In this document: piece by piece, positions 56,001 through 64,000 of the stretch | Position numbering within the stretch: the first letter of the stretch is position 1 | How the letters are laid out: every line of letters begins with the position of its first letter | Source: Ypsolopha sequella | Lineage: Eukaryota > Arthropoda > Insecta > Lepidoptera > Ypsolophidae | Reading direction: 5' to 3' | Assembly (NCBI GenBank): GCA_934047225.1 | Contig: OW203992.1 | Coordinates: forward strand, 7,367,501-7,431,500 | Length of the DNA stretch: 64,000 nucleotides | Notes under the pieces: model-generated | Told to the model about the DNA's origin: nothing | The model's database searches: none | The model's input: the letters and a program-made list of their open reading frames with translations, nothing else | Translations under genes and position numbers: made by a program

Positions 56001-59000
56001 GTAAGACTCATTATAAAACTAACTTTTCCAAGCAGCTTGTTTTATCAATTAGAAAGCCGATGGCATTTGTGGTTTTGCTATTACCAGGAATAATTTGACT
56101 GTGCAGAATAATAAATAGTTATGATATGCTAATCGTTGCCAAATTATTTTGTAGTAACTGTTCTTGACAGACAAACAGTCTGACAGGAAATTCATTACCA
56201 TGCATACGAAATGAGCTTCCTAAAATTAATGGTTTTACTTAGTAAGTATAAACCTAACTCATTCAGACTCTGCCAAAACATAAATATAGACATTACTTGC
56301 TAGACATACTGAATGTTGGTTGTTGAATATATAGGTAACTCTTGTCTACAGGATTGGTGAATCTTGCAAACTTTGTCCAGATCGAGGTGACATCGATGCC
56401 ACTTGCCAGCACAGCGGAACTGGCGTACGTTTCATATTTACGAGTACTTATTTTACGAATTTTGGCCACTTTTCATTTCTCTGTTTCTTCAATCATCATC
56501 ATTGCAGGGATAATGATGAGTTTTTAAGAGTCAAAAACTTTTTCAAGGTTCTGTACCTAATCATGGAAAAACGTCTGTTTGTCGGTCTGTCTGTCTCTCC
56601 TCTGTATGTACGTTTGTCTGACCGTGTTTGCAAGCCCCTTTTTTGTAAGACACGTTTTGAGGTCAAATTATTAATTTGAGGTATTATATTAATCATGTTC
56701 AAATTATTATCGAATCAATCTGGTAAAAAAAAAAGTTTCTAGTTTTTAAACATATTTTTATACAAAAAATCTCAATGACTGATTATTAAAACCTAAAACT
56801 TATACGATTCAACGTTATCTTCCAACAGCTGGACTGCTCTGGTAACGGATTCTGTGACACTTGTAATAACTGCGTCTGCTACACTGATAGACCTGGCTCC
56901 AAGTACTTCAACGTTCACGATAAATGCTCCGATTTGTGCTGGCACATCGGGTCCATGTGCGACCTTTGTCTTCTCGAACCTTCTATTCAGAACGAAAAGG
57001 TAATCTTTTTCTCTGTTTTAATTATTTACTTCTCAATTACCATCCATATAATACTCATACAAAATATACCACAATTTTTGTCTCAACTTTGGTATACGCA
57101 ATCGCAAAGAGTCAGCTATCAAAAAGAGTCTGATAAAATGATTCTCTTGTATCAAATTTCAACTCTATCACAATGAATTGAGATTAAAAACCGAAATGCG
57201 CAAATGTTGCTGTGCCATTTGTGCTGCGGCCGGTGAATCTAGGTATTATTTCATCGAAGTCAATTACAATACTTTTTTGGTCTATAGCGCTAATATTCTT
57301 CACAGGTCCAATGCTCATCTTGCAAGGATCTGTTCCTCATACCTTACAACAAGACCGAAGCGTCAGATAGAAACGTCTGGGTGACGTGCAACGAAACGAT
57401 GAGGGATAAAGTGAATGATATATCATATTTCACGATCTATGAGGCTTCGAAGCAGGAGGATAAGGTGTTCGTGATGATCAAGAGGTCCTGGAACTCAGAC
57501 TCGAATGAGGTTATTGTAGCAGGGCAGGTCACCAGTGCCGTGCAAAGTAAGGCCTATTTAATTTTCCTTTATTGAGAAAATAAGAGCACTTGTTTAATTT
57601 CTCTACCCTAGCTGTTTTATCTTTCCCTCCATTCTGTACAGTATTTTTTTTTACGAAGGAGGAAACTAACAGTTCGTGATAGTGGGAAATGCGCTTTTAA
57701 CTTCTATGGTGCATGAGCCATTTCACATTGTCGCGATCTTTTAAAGGTTGCAATGTGAGTTAAAAGCGCATTTCCCACTATCACGAACTGTAATTTTCTT
57801 CCTTTGTGCAAAAAATATACATAAGATTTATGAAAAACCAGAAAAATATATAAAAGAAAAATGAGTTTTCCTTTATTTAGATAAAAAATATAAATTAACA
57901 TTATATCATTGCAGTATAGAAACGCAGAAAAAAAGGCAATCTGGATGTGAGGAGCTCTGAACCGGGATTCGAAATCTCAGAGCTCCTCACATCCAGATTT
58001 ACTTTTCTTTCTGCGTTTCTATACTGCAATGATATAATGTTAATTTATATCTCCTTGCGATGGATAAATCGCCAAGTGTTCAAACATAGAAATTTATTTC
58101 GGTCATAGTTTCGATAAAAAATATATTTAAAATATGTTTTTTTTCTAAAATCTACATTTTAGTACAAACATAAATCATTGTTAAATTATAGTTTAAATCG
58201 ATACCTAATACAGGTATTGATAATCGAAATTTCAGTTTTCCATTCTCACGATGTCTGACAAATGACTTTATACTGTTTTCAAAAGCAAATGTTTGAACAG
58301 TTGGTCCATACCATAGCTGTGTCATCATTATTTACATACAAATGTTTGACTGTTCGTCCATGAATATGCAGTTGTCTGTAAGTCGGCTGCTTTCGATCAT
58401 GACTCGGGTTTATTTATAGTATGTCCCCTGCATTCTTAAGATAATAATTACGATTATTGTCGATACTTAGCTTGTAATAACAAACTTATCTGTTTGTTCT
58501 CGAAATTAGATCAAGTTATTGGTTGCCCAAGACTCGTGCGATCTGAATTTGATTTGTGTCGATATTTATCAATATATTGAATGGGTCTCTTACAAATAGC
58601 GTTGTTGACTAAACTATTGCTTCAGGAAACATTATTTAATTTAGTGAATCACCGAATTTATTCCCTCCTTCACAAGTTGTCACCAATTTACTTTATAGTG
58701 TCATCCTGTTTCACAAGATCATCTTATGTGTGATTTGAAAATCTATCAATGCCCTAACTGCCCACTGCCCCAATAAATACCGCACTGCCTTTATGTTCAA
58801 GTAACGTGAACTTGATATCAGGGTATTTGTGCCTACTTCTTAAAACGTCCCAACCTTTTGTTGAAAAACGTCCAAATCAAAATCGTCTTTCAAGCCTCTA
58901 CCTATTTAGAGATGATTGCAAAGACTTTCACTTTCATGCCAACTTAACCCTTAAAATAGTTCGATCTGGATTGCGACCTATTGTTTTAAGGCTTATAACA

Positions 59001-59515
59001 TGCAAAAGTGCTGCCACTTTAGAAAAAAAAAATATTCTACTTGGTATAATAATTATTGAAAATCTGCTCAAGTAAATCTCTAGAAATAGCAATGAACTAT
59101 TTTTACACAGTTTTCGTAGACAACGTCTTCGATGAGCTAAAATTTTAACGGACGCTTTTGGCATAAGTTAAAATTCTAGCATCTGAATAAATCAACAGAT
59201 TAATTGGCCCAGTCGTATTTTCAAATATGTCAGACAGATAGTCACGTGTACGTGTCCATCTTTTTTTGACGGAACCCTAAATAATCAAAGGCAATATTTA
59301 TCCCCTCAGTAACGGTACCAGCAATCATCGGCATCATTGGACTCCTGGCCGCCACGGCCGCCGTCGCTGGGTACATGGTGTGGAGGAACCGGAGTCCTCC
59401 TCTCCCCCTGATGGACCCCTCGTATCAGAACATAGGGGCTGAGGACTGCACCGGAGTGAATCCGTTGTATAAACCTCCTAACACAACCTTCATCAACCCC
59501 ACGTATAAGAAATAG
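37896..59515 (+). CDS. ITGB-B: headless integrin beta-like protein lacking the beta-I domain (7 exons, 443 aa)
   Basis: Exons: 37896-38039, 54579-54770, 54951-55255, 56352-56424, 56829-56999, 57306-57546, 59310-59515. Phases are 0,0,2,0,0,1 and the joined frame is open to TAG. Domains: signal peptide 1-19, PSI (CDECVKCGGYWC then RCTSEPNNGWC), the first hybrid strand (ISPVSIQTSSVVGTTKTLQV), then at once the second hybrid half (AHIKITQGKESD to CGCKC), one complete and one partial I-EGF module, beta tail, a transmembrane helix at about 376-398 and a 45-residue tail with NPLY and NPTY. No MIDAS is present. Introns 1, 3, 4 and 6 match introns 1, 4, 6 and 7 of ITGB-A in position and phase, which supports loss of whole exons and not an assembly fault. 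The tail lacks the HDRRE-type membrane-proximal segment. It is presumably unable to bind ligand by the usual site; its function is unknown. Confidence 0.9.
38310..38400 (+). repeat. Fragment of LINE/SINE 3' region
   Basis: 'gggggtagctgaaaataaac' resembles 27482-27500 of the LINE, followed by similar 'gctaagctacg' sequence. Confidence 0.4.
38450..38697. mobile_element. MITE family F, copy 2 (ITGB-B intron 1)
   Basis: It has mirrored ends around 'gatgaagttgtggaagcg' and 'cttccgcaatttcatctt'. The core 'gagtactatcgccagtttcc' is shared with copies at 32961 and 47230. Confidence 0.7.
38793..39010. repeat. Foldback family K, copy with two opposed T-arm-like sequences
   Basis: The ends 'ttattattagaatccattga' and 'gaatttgtttctaattt' are mirrored. 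The loop holds 'gaggtcgcaagttcgaatcg' (38921-38940) and, on the other strand, a similar T-arm at 38873-38901. Confidence 0.6.
39011..41623. other. ITGB-B intron 1, no confident feature
   Basis: An open frame at 39488-39703 has coding-like composition (ending MNEQASSIC) but no recognised family. Simple repeats include (tcaa)n near 40240 and an AT palindrome 'tatatcactatatatatagt' near 41150. Confidence 0.35.
41624..42063 (+). mobile_element. TTAA-flanked MITE, family D, copy 2 (complete)
   Basis: TTAA lies at both ends (41624-41627, 42060-42063). The terminal repeats 'ggcccttactattgcc' and the complement of 'ggcaatggtaatcgcc' differ at about three positions. Length is 440 bp. Confidence 0.8.
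42064..46254. other. ITGB-B intron 1, nothing recognised apart from one short repeat
   Basis: The only shared element seen is 45293-45365 (partner of 16357-16440). No coding or RNA gene was recognised on either strand. Confidence 0.35.
45293..45365 (+). repeat. Short repeat also found at 16357-16440
   Basis: See 16357-16440; 'gagtgtcgttcttaggacga' is shared. Confidence 0.6.
46255..46505 (+). repeat. 'gtccactgctggacata' dispersed repeat, copy 2
   Basis: Close to 48105-48365 over about 250 bp, including 'ggcggtcattctggaagaat' and 'cgctgcccgtcaccagtctg'. Both begin with CATC repeats. Confidence 0.75.
46506..47229. other. ITGB-B intron 1, AT-rich
   Basis: Nothing recognised. Confidence 0.35.
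47230..47650. mobile_element. MITE family F, copy 3 (host of a nested family E foldback)
   Basis: The ends 'tggatgttaagatgatgttg' and 'taacatcatgttaacatcca' are mirrored. The host is interrupted by 47359-47512. Confidence 0.8.
47359..47512. repeat. Foldback family E, copy 3, nested in family F
   Basis: Starts 'gtcgattcggcgcaacacga' and ends 'gttgcaccgaatcggtacca'. It is the same family as 32138 and 32447. Confidence 0.8.
48105..48365 (+). repeat. 'gtccactgctggacata' dispersed repeat, copy 3
   Basis: See 46255-46505. The end 'catccatcggtcccaggcat' is shared. Confidence 0.75.
48366..50149. other. ITGB-B intron 1, nothing recognised
   Basis: AT-rich; no frame, RNA or element end identified. 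Confidence 0.35.
50150..50773. mobile_element. MITE with about 70-bp TIRs (ITGB-B intron 1)
   Basis: 'gtttcgccaaacatgctctc' near 50158 is mirrored by 'gagagcatgtttggcgaaac' near 50746. The inverted match continues through 'gcatattaaaacaaaatatt'. A second inner inverted pair lies near 50369-50396 and 50441-50468. Non-coding. Confidence 0.8.
50850..51250 (+). repeat. Diverged relative of repeat family B
   Basis: It contains 'aaacacgagcgcagcgagtg' and 'tttttcaatgcattttgcga', parallel to the family B segments at 11690-11780. Confidence 0.45.
51251..54578. other. ITGB-B intron 1, 3' part, nothing firm
   Basis: A small palindrome 'taccatgacag' against 'ctgtcatggta' (52672 and 52727) and 'gttggcaaccctata' near 54165 (a possible hAT-like end) were the only structures noticed. 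Confidence 0.35.
54579..54770 (+). CDS. ITGB-B exon 2: end of PSI and first half of hybrid domain
   Basis: The acceptor is 'tattattttgcag|GGTACA', and the exon is 64 codons in phase 0/0. It ends YYAAPVEQK at the point where other integrins enter beta-I. The donor is 'CAAAAG|gtacaa'. Reading on meets a stop at 54786. Confidence 0.85.
54951..55255 (+). CDS. ITGB-B exon 3: second half of hybrid domain and I-EGF1
   Basis: The acceptor is 'aatcttcaacag|GCGCAC', with a branch-point-like 'actaat' 38 nt upstream, phase 0. It encodes the hybrid strands, CGCKCSE and CNGRGDYSCGTCVC. The donor 'GGATG|gtaagt' is in phase 2, as in ITGB-A exon 4. The intron between exons 2 and 3 is only 180 nt. Confidence 0.88.
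55400..55603. repeat. Foldback element in ITGB-B intron 3 (related to family G)
   Basis: 'gactcggtaagtggtcagga' is mirrored by 'tcctgaccacttaccgagtc'. The outer 'atactggtg' / 'ctccagtat' resembles the inner arms of 33102-33363. Confidence 0.7.
55664..55799. repeat. Second foldback in ITGB-B intron 3
   Basis: 'gtgagtggtcatgcgaaaag' is mirrored by 'cttttcgcacggctactcac', with two mismatches. Confidence 0.75.
56352..56424 (+). CDS. ITGB-B exon 4: short I-EGF linker
   Basis: The acceptor is 'cttgtctacag|GATTGG' and the exon enters in phase 2. It encodes IGESCKLCPDRGDIDATC and HSGTG. The donor 'ACTGGC|gtacgt' is in phase 0. It replaces material that takes two exons in ITGB-A. Confidence 0.85.
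56829..56999 (+). CDS. ITGB-B exon 5: last I-EGF and start of beta tail
   Basis: The acceptor is 'atcttccaacag|CTGGAC', phase 0. It encodes LDCSGNGFCDTCNNCVCY and the CSDLCWHIGSMCDLC segment. The donor 'GAAAAG|gtaatc' is in phase 0. The following intron has no counterpart in ITGB-A. Confidence 0.88.
57306..57546 (+). CDS. ITGB-B exon 6: beta-tail domain
   Basis: The acceptor is 'attcttcacag|GTCCAA', phase 0. It encodes VQCSSCKDLFLIP through SYFTIYEASKQEDKVFVMI. The donor 'GCAAA|gtaagg' is in phase 1, as at the same place in ITGB-A. Confidence 0.9.
57670..57790. repeat. Foldback in ITGB-B intron 6
   Basis: 'cagttcgtgatagtgggaaa' is mirrored by 'tttcccactatcacgaactg'. The perfect arms extend about 32 bp, with a smaller nested hairpin in the loop. 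Confidence 0.85.
57892..58047. repeat. Near-perfect foldback with T-arm-like loop in ITGB-B intron 6
   Basis: 'attaacattatatcattgca' is mirrored by 'tgcaatgatataatgttaat'. The arms run about 68 bp to the centre, where 'accgggattcgaaat' resembles an inverted tRNA T-arm. Confidence 0.85.
58048..59309. other. Rest of ITGB-B intron 6
   Basis: AT-rich; nothing recognised apart from 'gacggaaccctaaa' near 59268, an edge of the 'gggttccgta' repeat. Confidence 0.35.
59310..59515 (+). CDS. ITGB-B exon 7: transmembrane helix and cytoplasmic tail
   Basis: The acceptor is 'atcccctcag|TAACGG', and the exon enters in phase 1. It encodes the helix VPAIIGIIGLLAATAAVAGY, then MVWRNRSPP, DPSYQNIG, NPLY and NPTYKK before TAG. 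No HDRRE-like segment lies between the membrane and NPLY. Confidence 0.92.
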
Positions 59516-60771
59516 GGAATTTTGGGAGGTGAGTGTAAATAATTTTTTTTTCGTATTCGAGTCAGTGTCACTCCAAGCGGAAAAACACGCCGTTAACGGG
59601 ACACCTGACGGTAGAACATCAACAACACCAGGTTTTCAAGGGTTCATTGGAAGAAACTAGGTCTCTCCTCATTTTGAAGAAAATACATTTGATTTATCAA
59701 TCTTTTATCTAAGGATTCCACCTATAAACAATGTTGTAGGATTAATAGCATTTAAAAAAAAAAAAGTTTTTCACTCTCTTTTTTTTTTGTTTTCAAACGT
59801 TCGTTTTAAAGACGCGGTTAAGAGATCGACTTGTTTTTTTTTTATAAAATAGGCAATAGAAATATGAAGGGATGTTACCTAAATTAAATATTTTTATCCC
59901 TTCAAAATATTTCAGTATTAGCTAAAAACACACCAATTTGTTGTTTCGCTGCGTGATCACTAGTATTACGCGTCCAAGAACAAAAGGCCAAAGAGCCAAC
60001 ATATAATCGCCTCTAAGAAAAGCAAATAAGGTCTTTGCCGTTAGACTTATTGTGCTGGACGGGTAATGAAAAAAGTTGCTAGGGTATGCCATCCTCTTAA
60101 TATATGTATATATTTATATTATACATAAATAGCTAGCAAAATTTCCAATTATCAAAATCAAACCCATCTATTAAAATATTTTTGGGTTCTGTACATGTAC
60201 ATGATTCTTATTCGTCTAACTATGAGAAAGAGTGTGTTTGAAGACCTCAATACAATAATTATTTCTCTCAAGTGAAAGTTTGTCAATCGCGTTTCTGTAC
60301 TACAGAACTCTAGGAAAAGGTTCCAAAATGTTACACTAATATAAATTATTGAAAGTAGTAAAACGACTCCAAAGAGTGCCAATTTCTTCGCAATATTATT
60401 GGAAGGTTTCGATCTACTAGACCTATAAAAAATCTGTCTTTGATGAGGTCAGCGGAGAAAAATTATATTGTCATAGCTCAAACAGACTGGCCTTTGGTAC
60501 GATCCCTGAATCCGTAAGAGTTAAGGAACGGAAGACATAAAAAGAGAGAGGAAAAAACAGGAACAACTCGGAATTTGACCTATCTTACACCATTTTGTTT
60601 CATTATCTTGGACAATTTGAACAGTATTTGCATTTTGATAATGATGTTTTTCGGCACAAATTACTATCTCTAATTGCTCTGTTATAAGCTTATGATAACT
60701 TGTTGTTTGGTCTCTATATTAGTTCATACCATTTGGAAATATCCAAACGAAATTACGCAATGTAGTGGCGG
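59516..60771. other. Downstream of ITGB-B; partial family C relic
   Basis: 60115-60310 contains 'ttcttattcgtctaactatg' and 'gtgtgtttgaagacctcaat', a diverged fragment of family C (12331-12748). No clear polyadenylation signal directly follows the stop. A donor-like 'gaggtgagtg' lies at 59528, so a spliced 3' UTR is possible. Confidence 0.4.
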
Positions 60772-61495
60772 TTAGGAAGAATAAGAATAAGAATAATAAT
60801 ATCTTTATTTGCTTTAACATGGGTAGATAGTACTAGGTGTATAGTAGGTACATGCAAAAGAGCTCCTTATTAGCTAGTTTTAATGTAGCATGCAAATTTT
60901 GGTACAAAAGAAATATTGGACATCAGTAAATGAAATTCACAAAACAAGAACATAATAGTCAAACAATCATTCATGCATTATATTATATAGCATCCAATAG
61001 AAATTAAACTTGAATTTAATAAATATGTCAACTTATACACATCTATTTACCTAGCGTTAAACATTTTTGTGTCAAAAAATTCTTGAATACTATAAAATTG
61101 TTGATTTAATAACCATTTTCTTAATTTAGATTTGAACAAGGTGAGAGGAAGATCTTTTAGGCTCTGTGGAAGTTTATTATAAATCTTTATGCACATTGGA
61201 TAGCATGATTTAATATACGCTTGTGTTTTAGGTTGGTGATCTAGCACTAACCTGTTAGAATTTCTTGTATTTTTTGGATAAACATCTTTAGCTATTTTGA
61301 ATAGATGAAGGTGTTGTCTTACAAATAAAGCCAGTTCAAAAATATACAAGCACGGAAATGTTAAAATTCTTATTTTAGTAAATAATGGTTTGCATGATTC
61401 ATCTTGAGGGATGCCACAAATCGCACGAACACATTTCTTTTGTGCTATAAAAACTTTTACATTATAGGGACAGTTTCCCCATACCAACAACGAAG
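60772..61495 (-). pseudogene. 5'-truncated LINE, RT C-terminal part and 3' tail
   Basis: The minus-strand frame 61047-61490 (147 codons) reads LVWGNCPYNVKVFIAQKKCV, then ILTFPCLYIFELALFVRQ and IKIYNKLPQSLKDL, a standard C-terminal pattern of jockey/CR1-like elements. The minus-strand 3' end consists of 'attcttattcttattctt' repeats (60776-60800). It is undamaged within the remaining frame, but everything upstream is missing. Confidence 0.85.
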
Positions 61496-64000
61496 AGAAA
61501 ATTATAAATTCTGTAACTATCTATACTTACAATAAACTTAAGTTGGGTTTTGTTCGTACAAGGGAAAATTAGTTAGAAGTAGTTTCCTTCTTCTTATTCT
61601 TCTTCTTAATTCTTTATTGCACAAAACACAGTTTAATGTACAACAGGTGGACTTAATGCTAGAAGCATTTTCTCCCAGTCAACCCGACAGAAAGTACAAG
61701 AAAGTTACAGAGGCAGGTGTGCAAAAAGGCTTTACAATTTTAGATTTTAAACAACAAATAAAACGTAAAAAAATACATTAATGTACTGATATATAATTTT
61801 GTAATTAAATACTAATGATGTGAAAAGTAAGCTTCGGAAAAAAATATATATAAGAAGATAATATACTACATAAATACTTACCTGGAAACTCCTTGGAAGC
61901 TCTATAGCCCTATCAAAATAACATAATACATATTTACCAATCTTTTTTATACTCTTGATTTAAATAAAAACGACGGAACAGCAATGGAGATTTTTACTTT
62001 TTTTCAGGATGTAACATTTTATTTAAAAAAATCTAAAACCTCAACATAAAGATAAGTTCCATCTTTCCCCACCAGATGGCATGATCTACATCACGATATC
62101 TTTCACAATTGTATTATAATTAGTTGATGGGGATATACCCGTACTACAGAAGAAGTCGCGAGCAAAAGCTACTCCTGTAAATACTTCATACCTCATGTAA
62201 AACCTGGCTCCAACGAGACAAGTCGCAATAATAAATAAGCATTGAATTACCATAAACGTTTTATACAAATTAATCTTGACTTATTTCTTCTGCGCCGGCG
62301 CAGGCTGTAAATTCTAAATTTTCTCAATGCGAGTCAAACAACTTGTAGTTTATTTATTTACAACTTAAGCAGTACTTATAGTATAAGCTTTAACTGAAAA
62401 GGAAGGTATATTTAATTTATTGTGGAAATGTACAAAGATCTTATCTAATTAATCTTGAAAACTTAAATCCCAAAGATTTTCATGAAAATTCACTTAGTAA
62501 AATTGTATCCATTTTTCCATTTAAATTCAATGGATTCAATTGGTGGTTCTTGGCGGATATGATGAAATTATTTTACAAATTTTGCACCAATACAATGCAG
62601 TCCAATCCATCAGCCCATATTGGTTCATTGCTGGACATAGGCCTCTCTATTTAGCACATTTTCTGTATAGTCTACTTTCTAGAAGAAATATTCAGAAATG
62701 CAGGGACCATGACATGGAAAAAAGCTAGCTTGAAAAATATTGAATAGGTACCAGTACCAGTACCAATGGCGTTATCTTAAGGAAACTAAAGCCTTAGGCT
62801 TAGCACTTTCAAAATTTATTGCAGATAATAATACTCCACCTGAGATAGATTTGACCTTGTTATTTTATACTACGTACTTTGTTACCAAGAAAGTAACTGC
62901 CGTTCACTGAAACAGGCTTTGGTATAATGTTCTTTATTTATAAATTAAATATAACAAGGTAGCGTTCCGAAACACCTTTGGTTGTCCGATGAAGAAGAAG
63001 ATATTACTATCTGTCAGATAAAAGTAGCTCAATGCTGGTTCCAAAACCTCAAATGAGATCGTTTTGGAACGACCAAACCCGAGCAACTTTTTCTACTAAC
63101 ATAACCAATATTTTGCTTTGCAAAAATCACCGGGAATATATTGCTCCTGTCAAAAGCATGATTCTTGACGTGATATGATTTTTATACGTTTACATGGATG
63201 TCAAAAATTACAAAACATGATAAGAGTGTTAAACGTTTGAACAAATCTCGATCCACAGATGAGAACTATTCCTATTTTTCTCGCCTAGTACGATATTTTT
63301 ATTTGAATTTGTTTCTTGTTATTTCCTACGAGTCTGAAATTTGATTATCGGTCAAATTTCTCTATAATTATAAAACCTGTAGATAAAAACTCATCCATCA
63401 TCCGTTTTCGTCTTTCCGCCAAACTTTTCTTTTGACGTATTACTCTGTATCCGTTCCGAATCTCACCAAAGTTAGTCCGAAGACTATTCCACAAAACGTA
63501 TTGCTCATCGGCAATGATATATCATTGCTCATCTGACTAGAATTGCTCGGTGATAGGGGTTTGGTTTTGGAACGCTACCCAAGTATGCACTTTACTGGCT
63601 CCCGAGTAGGGTTACCAGATGTCAGGATTTTTAGACACCTGTCAGGATTCCGGCCGGTCTTTGAAAATTTCACGAAATTAATATTAAAAATAATGTTTTA
63701 TTTATCAACCTTTTTCTCTTCTTGATCAATTTTAATTGCACTAAATAATAATCAACGCAATATTTAGAACTTCTTAAAATCTTATGTTTAGTCTACAAAT
63801 TAGTGCAAATCAGGGTATAATGAATAACCGTAGCCAAAGATTTCAAAAAGTAAAGATAGGCCCTTACCGTAGTATGACAGCACCAAAATGTTTTCACCTT
63901 TAAATGGGTGACGCTCATTCGTTTGGAATCAGTGCTCACCTGAACACAGTGATAGTTGGACGTCTTAATGAATTTTTACGAGAAAAGAGGTCTCAATATA
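61496..64000. other. Distal intergenic region
   Basis: It contains a fragment of the 'ctggacataggcctc' repeat near 62605-62645 and an 'agggttaccagatgtcagga' segment near 63610 that looks like an element end. A small minus-strand frame is listed separately. No other gene was recognised. Confidence 0.35.
62086..62268 (-). CDS. Possible small secreted peptide (unrecognised)
   Basis: The frame encodes 60 codons. From the second-site ATG at about 62253 it starts MVIQCLFIIATCLVGA, a good signal-peptide shape, then about 39 residues with one cysteine (FFCSTGIS) up to a TAG stop. There is no family match that I know, no clear promoter and no neighbouring exons, so a chance open frame is quite possible. 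Confidence 0.2.
   Translation of the reverse strand: MYKTFMVIQCLFIIATCLVGARFYMRYEVFTGVAFARDFFCSTGISPSTNYNTIVKDIVM

Overview
The window is animal nuclear DNA, AT-rich and crowded with transposable elements. Spliced integrin genes, arthropod-type non-LTR retrotransposons and the dispersed 'gtccactgctggacata' repeat (common in moth and butterfly genomes) make a lepidopteran insect the best guess. This is inference; no species can be named.

Two host genes are present, both integrin beta subunits, arranged divergently (head to head) with about 19 kb of repeats between them. ITGB-A (minus strand, 18707 down to 6439, 8 exons, 779 aa) has the full layout: signal peptide, PSI, hybrid, beta-I domain, four I-EGF modules, beta tail, transmembrane helix and a cytoplasmic tail. 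Its beta-I domain keeps the MIDAS and SyMBS residues. It lacks the ADMIDAS aspartates and the disulfide-bonded specificity loop. ITGB-B (plus strand, 37896 to 59515, 7 exons, 443 aa) has intact splice sites and matching intron phases, but runs from the first half of the hybrid domain straight into the second half. It has no beta-I domain and only about two I-EGF modules. It is a 'headless' integrin beta that keeps the membrane anchor and two NPxY motifs, and it is the most unusual thing in the window.

Layout: 1-4.3 kb, a tRNA-derived SINE split by a complete young Ty3/gypsy-type LTR retrotransposon that carries a signature of self-primed reverse transcription. 4.3-6.4 kb, repeat fragments and a foldback that ends 2 nt from the ITGB-A stop codon. 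6.4-18.7 kb, ITGB-A, whose introns hold many MITEs and a perfect 63-bp inverted copy of part of its own exon 2. 18.7-37.7 kb, a repeat-rich intergenic region with a truncated LINE, a core-deleted piggyBac copy, a Tc1 element with intact ends and one frameshift, LINE fragments and several foldback families. 37.9-59.5 kb, ITGB-B with a 16.5-kb first intron. 59.5-64 kb, downstream DNA with a 5'-truncated LINE.

Exon boundaries were read by eye from GT/AG sites, reading-frame continuity and domain homology. Repeat boundaries are approximate unless a target-site duplication is stated.
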